Below, piece after piece: positions 33,156 to 41,971 of a stretch of DNA of 64,000 nt (its first letter is position 1; the number at the start of each line of letters is the position of its first letter). A program made the translations under genes and the position numbers. Source of the stretch: DASVEG01 sp035540495 (GTDB taxonomy: Bacteria > Actinomycetota > Acidimicrobiia > Acidimicrobiales > CADCTF01); assembly GCA_035540495.1 (NCBI GenBank), contig DATLGL010000027.1:1-64000 (forward strand), given 5' to 3'. Below the pieces are notes generated by a model, which searched no databases, was not told where the DNA came from, and saw nothing but the letters and a program-made list of their open reading frames with translations.

Positions 33156-34868
33156 TCAGCTCCCCGCGCCGGCCAGTTCGTCCCGCAGCTCCCGCTTGAG
33201 GATCTTGCCGCTCGCGTTCCGGGGCAGCTGGTGGTCGATGATCCGAACGACGCTCGGCACCTTGAACGACGCCAGTCGCTCCGCCACGTGGGCCTGGAGC
33301 TCCTCCACGCTGAGATCGTGCCCGACGCGTGGGTACACGACACAGGCGACCTCCTCGCCGAGGCGCTCGTGGGGCACGCCGAACACCGCGGCCTCGTACA
33401 CGGCCGGGTGCTCGTAGATCGCAGCCTCGACCTCGGCGCAGTACACGTTCTCGCCGCCCCGGAGCACCATGTCCTTCGCCCGGTCCTCGACGTAGACGAA
33501 GCCCTCTTCGTCGAGGCGGCCGATGTCGCCCGTCCGCAACCACCCGTCGACGATCGTCTCCGCCGTCGCCTCGGGCTTGTTCCAGTAGCCCCGGATGAGG
33601 TTCGGACCCTTGAACCAGATCTCGCCCCGCTCCCCCACCGGCAGCGAGTTCCCCTCGGGGTCCCGGATGTCGATCTGCATCACCGGTACGACGCGTCCCG
33701 TCGAGGTGGGGCGCTGCACGTAGTCGTCGCCGTTGTTGCCAGGGCCGTACGCGTTCGTCTCGGTCATGCCGTAGCCGAGTGACGGGCGCGCCTTCTTGAA
33801 CGACGAGTCGACCCGCTTGACGAGTTCGGGAGGCGCCGGTGCGCCACCACCGCCGACGCTGATGAGCGACGAGGTGTCGTACTTCGAGAAGTTCGGCGAC
33901 TCGAGCAGGTCCCACGACTGCGTCGGGACACCCACGAAGTTGGTGACCCGCTCGCGCTCGATCTGCTGGAGCGCCTTCTCGGGGTCCCACTTGTACATGA
34001 TCACGAGCTTGATGCCGCTGGAGAAGCAGCTGAGCATCACGGGCACGCACCCGGTCACGTGGAACAGGGGGACGATCAGGATGAACGCGGGGTCACCGTC
34101 GGGCCGCGGGGCGTCGGGTTTGCGGAGGCGGTCGATCGCCGTGCGGCACCCGAAGGCGAGGAGCGCCTGGACGATCGCCCGGTGGGTCGAGACCGCACCC
34201 TTCGGCCGGCCGGTCGTTCCCGACGTGTAGAGGATCGTCGCGTCGTCGTCCGGATCGATCTCGACCTCTGGCATCGGCGCTCCGGGCGTGACGACGTCCT
34301 CCCATCGTTCGACACCCTCGTCGGCGCTGTCGGCCGGCGTGCGAACGCCGAGCGTCGCGAAGTCGAGCCGCTTGGCGGCCGCCCGCGACCGCTCCACCCG
34401 CTCCGCGTCCGCGATGAGGACCTTCGCTCCGGAATCCTCCAGCGCGTAGTCCATCTCGTCCTCGGTCCACCACGCGTTGAACGACACGGAGATCGCGCCG
34501 ACCGACAGGATCGCCGCGAACGAGATGACCCACTCCGGGTAGTTGCGCATCGCGATGGCGACGCGGTCGCCCTTCTGCACGCCGAAGTGGTCGACGAGCG
34601 CCGCGGCGAGACCATCGACCGAGGCCATGGTGTCGGCGAACGACCACCGCTCGTCCTCGTAGACCAGGAACGTCTGGTCGCCACGAGCGCGTGCGGTGTC
34701 GAAGATCTGCCGCAGGTTCTGCGGCGCGTTCTTGAAGATGGTCGTCTCGATGCCGTCGATGTCGATCGTGGTCGTCTCGAACCGCTCGCCCGGTGCGGTG
34801 ACCTGAGCGGCGGCGTCCTGGAAGCTGAGGGTCGCTGGACTGGACCCAGGCATGTGGCTGGAGGGCAT
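33156..34868 (-). CDS. Acyl-CoA ligase, AMP-forming (FadD-like)
   Basis: 570 aa ANL-superfamily ligase. Motifs: ATP loop YTSGTTGRPKGAVS, adenylate-binding LGYGMTETNA, GWLRTGDIGRLDEEGFVYVEDRAKDM and the catalytic Lys in NASGKILKREL. Activates a carboxylic acid, probably fatty, to its CoA ester. ATG 34868 has GAGG eight bases upstream; ATG 34853 is the alternative. Divergent from a PhyH gene across 85 bases, and near an acyl-CoA dehydrogenase, so fatty-acid breakdown is the likely setting. Confidence 0.9.
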   Translation of the reverse strand: MPSSHMPGSSPATLSFQDAAAQVTAPGERFETTTIDIDGIETTIFKNAPQNLRQIFDTARARGDQTFLVYEDERWSFADTMASVDGLAAALVDHFGVQKGDRVAIAMRNYPEWVISFAAILSVGAISVSFNAWWTEDEMDYALEDSGAKVLIADAERVERSRAAAKRLDFATLGVRTPADSADEGVERWEDVVTPGAPMPEVEIDPDDDATILYTSGTTGRPKGAVSTHRAIVQALLAFGCRTAIDRLRKPDAPRPDGDPAFILIVPLFHVTGCVPVMLSCFSSGIKLVIMYKWDPEKALQQIERERVTNFVGVPTQSWDLLESPNFSKYDTSSLISVGGGGAPAPPELVKRVDSSFKKARPSLGYGMTETNAYGPGNNGDDYVQRPTSTGRVVPVMQIDIRDPEGNSLPVGERGEIWFKGPNLIRGYWNKPEATAETIVDGWLRTGDIGRLDEEGFVYVEDRAKDMVLRGGENVYCAEVEAAIYEHPAVYEAAVFGVPHERLGEEVACVVYPRVGHDLSVEELQAHVAERLASFKVPSVVRIIDHQLPRNASGKILKRELRDELAGAGS

Positions 34869-34953
34869 GGCGAGCCTCAGCGTACGCGGACGGCTAGGAC
34901 TCGAGACCCGCCGCGGGCTCTTCGACGGTGGCGGGTGGAACAAACTGACGGAC

Positions 34954-35769
34954 ATGCGCGAGCTCTCGTCGTCCGAGGTTTCCGACCACGTCAAGCGGGT
35001 GGCCGAGGACGGCTACTCGATCGTCGAAGACGCGTTCGACCCGTCGTTTGCCGACGCGGTGCGCCAAGACCTCGACCGGCTCGAGGAGAGACTCGGGATC
35101 CGCCCCGCGCAGAACGTGTTCGAGGGCACCAAGACGTGGCGGATCTACAACCTCCTCGTCCACGGCGAGCTCTACGAGCAGATCCCGGTCCACCCGAACG
35201 TGCTGCCGGTGGTCGAAGGGGTCCTCGACGCGGGATGCCTCGTGTCGTCGCTCTCGTCGATCGCCATCGGGCCGGGCGAGACGGCGCAGCCGATCCACGC
35301 CGACGACCAGCTGATCCCGATCCCGAAGCCTCACCCGCCCACCGTGTGCAACACGATGTGGGCGATCACCGACTTCACCGAGGCCAACGGCGCCACCCGA
35401 ATGATGCCCGGCACCCACCTCGCGGACTCGAACCCCGCCTTCACGGACGAGCACGAGACGATCGCGGCCGAGATGGCGAAGGGAAGCGTGCTGGTGTGGC
35501 ATGGGTCGCTCTGGCACGGCGGCGGCGCGAACTCGACCGACGAGCGGCGCTACGGCATCGCGATGAACTACTGCGCCGGCTACATCCGCCAGCAGGAGAA
35601 CCAGCAGCTCGGCATCCCCGTCGACACCGTCCGACGGTTCCCGAAGCGACTGCAGGAGCTCGTCGGCTACGGCATCTACACCGGCCTGATCGGCCACATC
35701 GACAAGAAGTCGCCAGCCGAGGTCCTGCTCGGCGGCGAGTCCGGCCGCGGGATGATCTGGGGCAAGTAA
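34954..35769 (+). CDS. Phytanoyl-CoA dioxygenase (PhyH) family oxygenase
   Basis: 271 aa Fe(II)/2-oxoglutarate-dependent oxygenase. Metal ligands HADDQ (HxD) and the distal His in WHGSLWHGGG; the oxoglutarate-binding Arg region GATRMMPGTHL. It hydroxylates an acyl-CoA or similar substrate. ATG 34954 chosen (MRELSSS); the open frame extends to 34852 but those codons lie opposite the ligase promoter. A second, different PhyH protein is at 47097. Confidence 0.85.
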   Translation: MRELSSSEVSDHVKRVAEDGYSIVEDAFDPSFADAVRQDLDRLEERLGIRPAQNVFEGTKTWRIYNLLVHGELYEQIPVHPNVLPVVEGVLDAGCLVSSLSSIAIGPGETAQPIHADDQLIPIPKPHPPTVCNTMWAITDFTEANGATRMMPGTHLADSNPAFTDEHETIAAEMAKGSVLVWHGSLWHGGGANSTDERRYGIAMNYCAGYIRQQENQQLGIPVDTVRRFPKRLQELVGYGIYTGLIGHIDKKSPAEVLLGGESGRGMIWGK

Positions 35770-35775
35770 GGGACT

Positions 35776-35790
35776 TCCGGCCCTGCCGGA
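35776..35790 (+). terminator. Short hairpin after the PhyH gene
   Basis: TCCGGC / GCCGGA with a 3-base loop, seven bases after the stop codon and in the 54-base gap before the acyl-CoA dehydrogenase. Weak candidate. Confidence 0.35.
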
Positions 35791-35823
35791 CGTCGCCTCG
35801 CCCTCCGTACGGTTCGTCGGCGT

Positions 35824-37083
35824 ATGCCGATGAACGTCAAGCCCATCCCCACGCTCGACGACCGGATCAACGAGATCCGCAGCAAGACGGCGGACATCGT
35901 CAACGAGTGGATCCTCCCGAACGAGTCGAAGTTGTGGAACCTCCGGCGCAACGGCGAGGTGAGCGACACCGGCCGGCGCCAGGCGATCGAGCTCAGGGAG
36001 GAGATCAAGGAGGTCGTCTGGAAGGCCGGTCTGTGGGCTCCCCACCTGCCCAAGGAGTACGGCGGTGCCGGTCTCGGGTTCCTCGAGCACGCGTACATGA
36101 ACGAGGTGCTCGCCTACGCGATCGGCGCCGCGTCGCTGTTCGGCGTCGTCGCCCCGAACTCGGGGAACCAGTCGATCCTGGTCAAGTACGGCACCGAGGA
36201 GCAGAAGGAGAAGTGGCTCCTTCCGACGATCGACGGCGAGATGGAGTCCGGCTTCTCGATGACGGAGCCGCACAACCCCGGGTCCGATCCTCGCAGCCTC
36301 GACACCTCAGCCGTGCTCGAAGGCGACGAGTGGGTGATCAACGGCCACAAGTGGTTCACGTCGAACGGCATCGACGCCGACTTCTTCATCGTCATGGCTC
36401 GCGTCGCGGAGAGCGACGAGGCGGCCAAGCGGCGTGAAGGGGCGATGGCCCAGTTCATCGTCCCGGCCGCGACTCGCGGTGTGAACATCGTCCGAGGTGT
36501 CGGCGTGTGGGGACGGCCGACGAGCGACCACTGCGAGATCCGCTACGTCGACGTCCGCATCCCGAAGGACAACATCCTCGGGCGGATCGGCGAGGGCCAC
36601 CAGGCGGCGCAGGACCGGCTCGGCGCCGGCCGGGTGTTCCACTGCATGAACTCGATCGGCCAGATGTGGCGGGCGTTCGACCTGATGGTCGAACGATCCC
36701 TCACGAGGGAGGTCCACGGTGGGCTGCTCAAGGACAAGCAGTTCATCCAGGGGTTCATCGCCGAGAGCTACATCGACATCCAGGCTGCTCGCCTCATGAC
36801 GATCCACTGCGCGGAGAAGGTCGACCAGGGCCTCGACGGGGCCCGAACGGACATCTCGGCGATCAAGATCGCCGTGCCCGCCGCTTACTCGCGCGTCGTC
36901 GATCGGGCCATCCAGGTGTGGGGTGCGGCCGGCGTGTCGAACGACCTGCCCCTCGCGGGGATGTACCTCGGCGCCCGCACGCTCCGTCTGGCCGACGGCC
37001 CGGACGAGGTCCACAAGATCCTCATCGCGAAGAACGTCGTCGGCCGCTACGAGTCAGGCGAGTCCTGGGACTTCGGCAACTAG
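35824..37083 (+). CDS. Acyl-CoA dehydrogenase
   Basis: 419 aa. FAD/substrate motif GFSMTEPHNPGSD and the C-terminal QVWGAAGVSNDLPLAGMY region of the ACAD fold; an N-terminal ~25-residue extension is present. A catalytic Glu near the end (TLRLADGPDEVH) is in the position seen in long-chain types. Introduces the first double bond in beta-oxidation, delivering electrons to ETF. ATG 35824, or ATG 35830. Convergent with upp. Confidence 0.92.
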   Translation: MPMNVKPIPTLDDRINEIRSKTADIVNEWILPNESKLWNLRRNGEVSDTGRRQAIELREEIKEVVWKAGLWAPHLPKEYGGAGLGFLEHAYMNEVLAYAIGAASLFGVVAPNSGNQSILVKYGTEEQKEKWLLPTIDGEMESGFSMTEPHNPGSDPRSLDTSAVLEGDEWVINGHKWFTSNGIDADFFIVMARVAESDEAAKRREGAMAQFIVPAATRGVNIVRGVGVWGRPTSDHCEIRYVDVRIPKDNILGRIGEGHQAAQDRLGAGRVFHCMNSIGQMWRAFDLMVERSLTREVHGGLLKDKQFIQGFIAESYIDIQAARLMTIHCAEKVDQGLDGARTDISAIKIAVPAAYSRVVDRAIQVWGAAGVSNDLPLAGMYLGARTLRLADGPDEVHKILIAKNVVGRYESGESWDFGN

Positions 37084-37119
37084 AGGCTTCGCCGGGTCTG
37101 GTACTGCTCCCGCTCGGCC

Positions 37120-37746
37120 TCAGCCGGAGAGACGGTCGCCGGCGTCGCCGAGTCCGGGCACGATGAAGCCCTTCTCGTTGAGGCCCTCGTCGATCGAGGC
37201 GCACACCACGTGCCAGTCGTCGCAGGCGGGCTCCTCCCTGAGCCGGAGCAACCCCTCCGGTGCGGCGAGCAGCGACAGCACCGTCACCGGCCCGGGCCGA
37301 CGAGTTGCCAGCATCTCCGCCACGGCCACGAGCGACCCTCCGGTGGCGAGCATCGGGTCGAGGATCCACACGTCGCGGTGGTCGACGTCGGCGGGGAGCT
37401 TGTCGAGGTAGGTCACCGCCCGAAGCGTCGCCTCGTCGCGTGCCAGCCCGACGAACGCGACGTCGGCGTCGGGGACGATCGACAGCGCGCCGTCGACCAT
37501 CCAGACACCGGCGCGCAGCACGGGAACGAGCACGGGCGGAGCCCCCGAGAGGCGCACACCCTGCGCGTCGGCCACCGGGGTCGTGACGGTGCACTCCTCC
37601 GTCGCGAGGTAGCGAGCCGCCTCCCACGCCAGCGCGCGGGCGAGCCCGTCGACACGCTGGCGGAACCGCGGCGTCGTCGTCGACTCGTCGCGGAGCTCGG
37701 TGAGGTGCGCAGCGGCGAGGGGATGGTCGAGAACGGTGCTCTTCAT
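37120..37746 (-). CDS. upp: Uracil phosphoribosyltransferase
   Basis: 208 aa, the standard length. PRPP-binding motif WILDPMLATGGS and the uracil-binding C-terminus VPGLGDAGDR. Converts uracil plus PRPP to UMP, recovering the base set free by the pyrimidine phosphorylase of the facing operon. Start overlaps the upstream methyltransferase stop (ATGA at 37743-37746). Last gene of the deoC-PGM2-pnp-methyltransferase-upp operon. Confidence 0.95.
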   Translation of the reverse strand: MKSTVLDHPLAAAHLTELRDESTTTPRFRQRVDGLARALAWEAARYLATEECTVTTPVADAQGVRLSGAPPVLVPVLRAGVWMVDGALSIVPDADVAFVGLARDEATLRAVTYLDKLPADVDHRDVWILDPMLATGGSLVAVAEMLATRRPGPVTVLSLLAAPEGLLRLREEPACDDWHVVCASIDEGLNEKGFIVPGLGDAGDRLSG

Positions 37747-38576
37747 GTCGAACGAAGAAGATCCCACACCATGACGGCGGGCAGTCCAGCCCGAGCCGCG
37801 CGTGCAGCCGCACGCAGGTCGTCATGAGGCACCGCCTTGGCGCCGGCATCGTCGGGCCACGACGGCTCCAGGCAGTCACGCACCACAAGGCCGGCTTCGA
37901 AGAAGGCGGCTAGCCACGTCGAACTGCGGTGCCCGTACTCCGGCACGTACGCGCTGCCCACGACGGCGCGCGCGCCGATCACCTCGGTCAGCAGCCAGTG
38001 CGGGACGGAGATGATCAACCGCCCGCCGGGTCGCACGACCCGCGCCAACTCGGCGACCCCCGGCGCGACATCCCGCTCGTGGCTCAGCGCGAGCGCGCAC
38101 ACCGCGGCGTCAAAGCTGCCGTCGGCGAACGGCAGCGCATGGAGGTCGGACGCAGCGAACCGCTGTCCCAACTTGCTCGCGGCGCGTTCGAGCATGCCGA
38201 CGCTCGAGTCGACGCCGACGACGCGGTGCCCCTGCGCCACCAGGTGGACCGCGTGGCGCCCCGTTCCGCAGGCAGCGTCCAGGACGAGGCCCATCGGCAT
38301 CTCCTGCAGCAGCGGGACCACCGCCGCCTCTTCCAGGTCGACCGTGACGTTGCCCGGGTCGTCGTACGCGGCGGCCCACGTCGCGTAACCGCTGCGGCTG
38401 CCCACCTCCGGCAGGTCCCACCGCGCGGTCAAGGCATCGTCGTCGTCGTCGAGCCTGCCCAGCGCGCTGCGCAACGTGTCGAGGTGCCGGCGCGCTCCGA
38501 CCTCGTCGCCGGCGACCGCGGCCCGCAGCACCGCGAGCCCGATCTGGCCGACGACCCAGTCGCCGACGCGGATCAC
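37743..38576 (-). CDS. Class I SAM methyltransferase in the nucleoside operon
   Basis: 277 aa. Methyltransf_11-type fold: LVLDAACGTGRHAVHL (motif I), VVGVDSS, FDAAVCALALSH. A ~55-residue N-terminal helical region precedes it. Substrate unknown. It overlaps both neighbours by four bases (pnp stop/GTG and upp ATG), so expression is tied to nucleoside salvage, suggesting a nucleoside, base or RNA-related substrate; this is inference only. Confidence 0.75.
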   Translation of the reverse strand: MIRVGDWVVGQIGLAVLRAAVAGDEVGARRHLDTLRSALGRLDDDDDALTARWDLPEVGSRSGYATWAAAYDDPGNVTVDLEEAAVVPLLQEMPMGLVLDAACGTGRHAVHLVAQGHRVVGVDSSVGMLERAASKLGQRFAASDLHALPFADGSFDAAVCALALSHERDVAPGVAELARVVRPGGRLIISVPHWLLTEVIGARAVVGSAYVPEYGHRSSTWLAAFFEAGLVVRDCLEPSWPDDAGAKAVPHDDLRAAARAARAGLPAVMVWDLLRST

Positions 38577-39391
38577 AGGCGCCCGACCACGCCGGCGAGC
38601 AGCGCGGTGACCCGGTCCATGTTCGCCCGACCCGCCTCGACGACCTCGTCGTGGGCGAGCGGGCGGCCCTGGAGCCCGGCGGCGAGGTTCGTCACCAGGG
38701 TGATGCCGAGCACCTCCGCGCCGAGATGCACGGCAGCGATCGTCTCGAGCACCGTCGACATCCCGACGAGGTCGGCTCCGATCGTGCGAAGCATCCGGAT
38801 CTCTGCGGGGGTCTCGTAGCTCGGGCCGAGCAGCCCGGCGTAGACGCCCTCCAGGATGCCGGCGTCGACGTCACGAGCGACGGCCCGCAAGCGGGCCGAG
38901 TACGCATCGGACACGTCGACGAACCGTCCCCGGTGAGGCTCGGGCGGCGGCGGACCGGCGAGAGGGTTCCGGCCGGTCAGGTTGATCTGGTCGGCGATCA
39001 CCACCGGCTGTCCCACGCCGAAGTCGGTGCGCAGCGATCCCGCGGCGTTCGTCAAGATCACGACGCTGCACCCGGCGAACACGGCGGTGCGGACCGCGTG
39101 CACGACCGTGGAAGGATCATGCCCCTCGTAGAGGTGGACCCGCCCTGCGAACACCAGCACCCGCCGGTCGCCCACGGCGACCGAGCGCACCGACCCGGCG
39201 TGGCCGACGACCGTCGGCGGCGGGAAGCCGTCCAGGTCGGTGAACGGCACCTGCGACGCCGTGTTCCCGAGTGCGTCGGCGACCGGTGTCCAGCCCGAGC
39301 CCAGCACGATCGCGGCGTCGTGCGCCTCCACGCGCGTCCGTTCCTGCAGCGTCCGCGCGTCACGCGTCGCAAGCTCATAGGGGCCCGTCAT
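38573..39391 (-). CDS. Purine nucleoside phosphorylase (trimeric class)
   Basis: 272 aa, typical of the PNP-I/MTAP trimeric group (PunA/DeoD2-like). Motifs: phosphate loop LGSGWTP, VHLYEGHDP, LTNAAGSL, and the purine-binding Glu in GPSYETPAEIRM with Asn in VTNLAAGL. Splits (deoxy)guanosine, inosine or related nucleosides with phosphate to base and (deoxy)ribose-1-phosphate. ATG 39391 overlaps the mutase stop by four bases. Confidence 0.9.
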   Translation of the reverse strand: MTGPYELATRDARTLQERTRVEAHDAAIVLGSGWTPVADALGNTASQVPFTDLDGFPPPTVVGHAGSVRSVAVGDRRVLVFAGRVHLYEGHDPSTVVHAVRTAVFAGCSVVILTNAAGSLRTDFGVGQPVVIADQINLTGRNPLAGPPPPEPHRGRFVDVSDAYSARLRAVARDVDAGILEGVYAGLLGPSYETPAEIRMLRTIGADLVGMSTVLETIAAVHLGAEVLGITLVTNLAAGLQGRPLAHDEVVEAGRANMDRVTALLAGVVGRL

Positions 39392-41097
39392 GACTCCTCC
39401 TCGTCGTCGAGCAGCACCCGCATCGCGTCGAGCAGCCCACGCAGCTCGCGGGTCGCGCCGTCCGCGGTCGCACCCACGGCTTCCACATAGACCTTGGCCT
39501 TCGGCTCCGTGCCGCTCGGCCGCACCACGACCCGGTGCCCGCCATCGAGCGTCAGCACCACGGCATCCGTCGCCGGAAGCGATCCTCGGCCTTCGTCGGT
39601 CAACAGGTCGCGGGCCTCGAGGACGGCATGACCGGCTACCTCGTCCGGCAGCGCGCGCCGAAGGCGGACCATCACCGCGCGAAGCCGTTCGAGTCCTCCC
39701 GGTCCGTCCCGGCGAAGCGACCACTGGCCCGTGGCGTGCGAACCGTACCGCTCGGCGAGCTGGCTCAGACGATCGGCGAGCGTCTCCCCCTGCTGAGCCA
39801 GCGCGTTCGCCAGCGCGACGAGCACGACGGCCGCGGTGATGCCGTCCTTGTCGAGCTGGCCGCCGACCGCATAGCCGAGCGCTTCCTCGTACGCGAGGAC
39901 CGACCGGAGATCCGGCCGCGCGAGCGCCGGCCGAGCCAGCCACTTGAAGCCGGTCAGCGTCTCCTCGTACCTGGCGCCGTTCGCCGCCGCGATGACTTCC
40001 AGCAGGCGTGACGAGACGATCGTCGTCGCCACCAACGACGGACGGTCGTCGCCTGCGGGTGGTCCCACCTCGCGCAGGAGGTGGTCGGCGAGGAGCCAGC
40101 CGACCTCGTCCCCCGTGAGACGGCGCCACTCGCCACCATCGCCGTCTGGGATCGCGATCGCTACGCGATCCGCGTCGGGGTCGTTGGCCACAGCCAGCGT
40201 CGCCCCGGCGTCGCGCGCCAGATCGACCACCGCGTCCATCGCGCCCGGCTCCTCGGGGTTCGGGAAGGCAACCGTCGGGAAGTCCGGATCCGGATCAGCT
40301 TGCGTCTCGACCACCACCGGCTGGCGAAGGCCCGTCGCTGCGACGACGCGAAGGAAGACATCTCGTCCGACGCCGTGGAGCGGCGTGTAGGCAGCGATGA
40401 CCTGCTCGCCCACGACGGGCAGCGAGGCGTGAGGAGTTGCGGCCGCCATCGCCACGTATGCCTCGACGATCGAGTCGTCGAGCCGCTCGATCCGCGGGTC
40501 GTCGTCCGGAGCGAGAGCGACTTCTCGCAGCGAGGTGATCGCATCGATCGCCGCCGCGATGTCCTCGTCGATGGGAGGCACGATCTGCGCGCCGTCAGCC
40601 CAGTACACCTTGTAGCCGTTGTCACCCGCCGGGTTGTGGCTGGCGGTCACCATCACCCCGGCCGCGGCCGACAGGTGCCGCACCGCGAACGCCAGCACCG
40701 GCGTCGGGAGCGGCCGCGGTAGAACCATCGCCCGCACGCCCGCACCGGCGAGCACGGCCGCGGTGTCCGACGCGAACGCGGCGGAGTTGCGGCGCGCGTC
40801 GAACCCGATGACGACGCCGGCCTCGCGTGCCGCTCCGCCCTGGGACGCGACCACACGGGCCAGCCCGGCCGCGGCGTAGCGCACCGTCACCCGGTTCATG
40901 CGGTTCGGTCCCGCGCCCATCTCACCCCGGAGTCCGGCGGTGCCGAACGCCAGCCGGGTCGAGAACCGATCGGCGAGCTCAGCGTCGACGCCCGACGCGA
41001 GCAACGCCTCGAGCTCGGCCACCGTCTCGGGGTCGGGGTCCTCCTCAATCCATGCGCGAGCGGCGCTCCGGAAGTCGACGGGTGCTGACGCTGTCAC
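39388..41097 (-). CDS. PGM2-like phosphopentomutase/phosphoglucomutase
   Basis: 569 aa alpha-D-phosphohexomutase. Start-of-protein LAFGTAGLRGEMGAGPNRMN is the PGM2-type signature; active Ser in TASHNPAGDNG, metal loop NDPDADRVA, sugar loop YEEALGYA, phosphate loop RPSGTEPKAK. PGM2 members include phosphopentomutases. Between pnp and deoC, and with no DeoB in the window, it most likely converts (deoxy)ribose-1-phosphate to the 5-phosphate for DeoC. GTG 41097 overlaps the deoC stop. Confidence 0.88.
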   Translation of the reverse strand: MTASAPVDFRSAARAWIEEDPDPETVAELEALLASGVDAELADRFSTRLAFGTAGLRGEMGAGPNRMNRVTVRYAAAGLARVVASQGGAAREAGVVIGFDARRNSAAFASDTAAVLAGAGVRAMVLPRPLPTPVLAFAVRHLSAAAGVMVTASHNPAGDNGYKVYWADGAQIVPPIDEDIAAAIDAITSLREVALAPDDDPRIERLDDSIVEAYVAMAAATPHASLPVVGEQVIAAYTPLHGVGRDVFLRVVAATGLRQPVVVETQADPDPDFPTVAFPNPEEPGAMDAVVDLARDAGATLAVANDPDADRVAIAIPDGDGGEWRRLTGDEVGWLLADHLLREVGPPAGDDRPSLVATTIVSSRLLEVIAAANGARYEETLTGFKWLARPALARPDLRSVLAYEEALGYAVGGQLDKDGITAAVVLVALANALAQQGETLADRLSQLAERYGSHATGQWSLRRDGPGGLERLRAVMVRLRRALPDEVAGHAVLEARDLLTDEGRGSLPATDAVVLTLDGGHRVVVRPSGTEPKAKVYVEAVGATADGATRELRGLLDAMRVLLDDEEES

Positions 41098-41765
41098 TCG
41101 AGACCGGCCAGGATCTCGCGCGTCTTCGACGCGCCGATCCTCGTCGCCCCCGCCTCGATCATCGCGATCGCGTCGTCGGCCGTCCGGATCCCACCGGATG
41201 CCTTCACCCCGAGCCGTCCGCCGACGGTCGCCGCCATCAACGCCACCGCGTGCACCGTCGCACCCCCCGTGGGGTGGAAGCCCGTCGACGTCTTGACGAA
41301 ATCGGCGCCGGCCGCTTCGCTCACTTCGCACGCCTTCACGAGCGCGTCGTCGTCGAGCGCACCGGACTCGACGATGACCTTGAGCACCGCACCCCCAGTC
41401 ACCGCGCGGACGGCCTCGATCCCTCGGGCCACCCGGTCCCAGTCGCCCGCCGTTGCTGCACCGAGGTCGATCACCATGTCGATCTCGGTGGCTCCATCGG
41501 CAACGGCGCGAGCGGCCTCGGCCGCCTTCACGTCCGGCGTGTGCGCGCCGCTCGGGAACCCGCACACCGCAGCTACGGCGATCGCATCGTCGAGCGCGCC
41601 GGCGGGAACGGGCAGCAGCGACGGCGAGATGCAGATCGCAGCCACCCGCAGCTCGTTCGCCTCCGCGCAGAGATCGGCGACTTCGGCGACCGTCGTCTCG
41701 GGTCGGAGCACCGTGTGATCGATCATCGCGGCGACCCGCGCGCGATCGATGGGGGGAGTGGTCAC
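41094..41765 (-). CDS. deoC: Deoxyribose-phosphate aldolase
   Basis: 223 aa. Schiff-base Lys in GADFVKTSTGFHP; KASGGIRTADDAIAMIEAGA phosphate site. Splits deoxyribose-5-phosphate to glyceraldehyde-3-phosphate and acetaldehyde. GTG 41765 preferred to GTG 41783. First gene of the minus-strand salvage operon, divergent from the transporter operon over 206 bases. Confidence 0.95.
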   Translation of the reverse strand: MTTPPIDRARVAAMIDHTVLRPETTVAEVADLCAEANELRVAAICISPSLLPVPAGALDDAIAVAAVCGFPSGAHTPDVKAAEAARAVADGATEIDMVIDLGAATAGDWDRVARGIEAVRAVTGGAVLKVIVESGALDDDALVKACEVSEAAGADFVKTSTGFHPTGGATVHAVALMAATVGGRLGVKASGGIRTADDAIAMIEAGATRIGASKTREILAGLE

Positions 41766-41971
41766 GTGTCCACCATCGCGCACCTAACGGATGCCGATCT
41801 GCTACCGAATGTCACATCGATCAGCGATGGACTGCCCGAAAGCAACCGCGGCACGCCGTCCGACGGCATGGTGCGGCGCCCGGAGACAGGGCCGAACGGC
41901 CCTTGGTGGCTCGTTGCGGTCTCGTTACGGTGAAACCGATTCGCGGTTCCCTCTCCCCCAAGGAGCATCAC
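41766..41971. promoter_or_regulatory. Divergent control region of the nucleoside locus
   Basis: 206 non-coding bases between deoC and the transporter lipoprotein gene; promoters for both arms should lie here. An AGGGCC-GAAC-GGCCCT hairpin is at 41888-41903 and a good AAGGAG ribosome site just before the lipoprotein start. I could not identify -10/-35 boxes or an operator with confidence. Confidence 0.5.
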
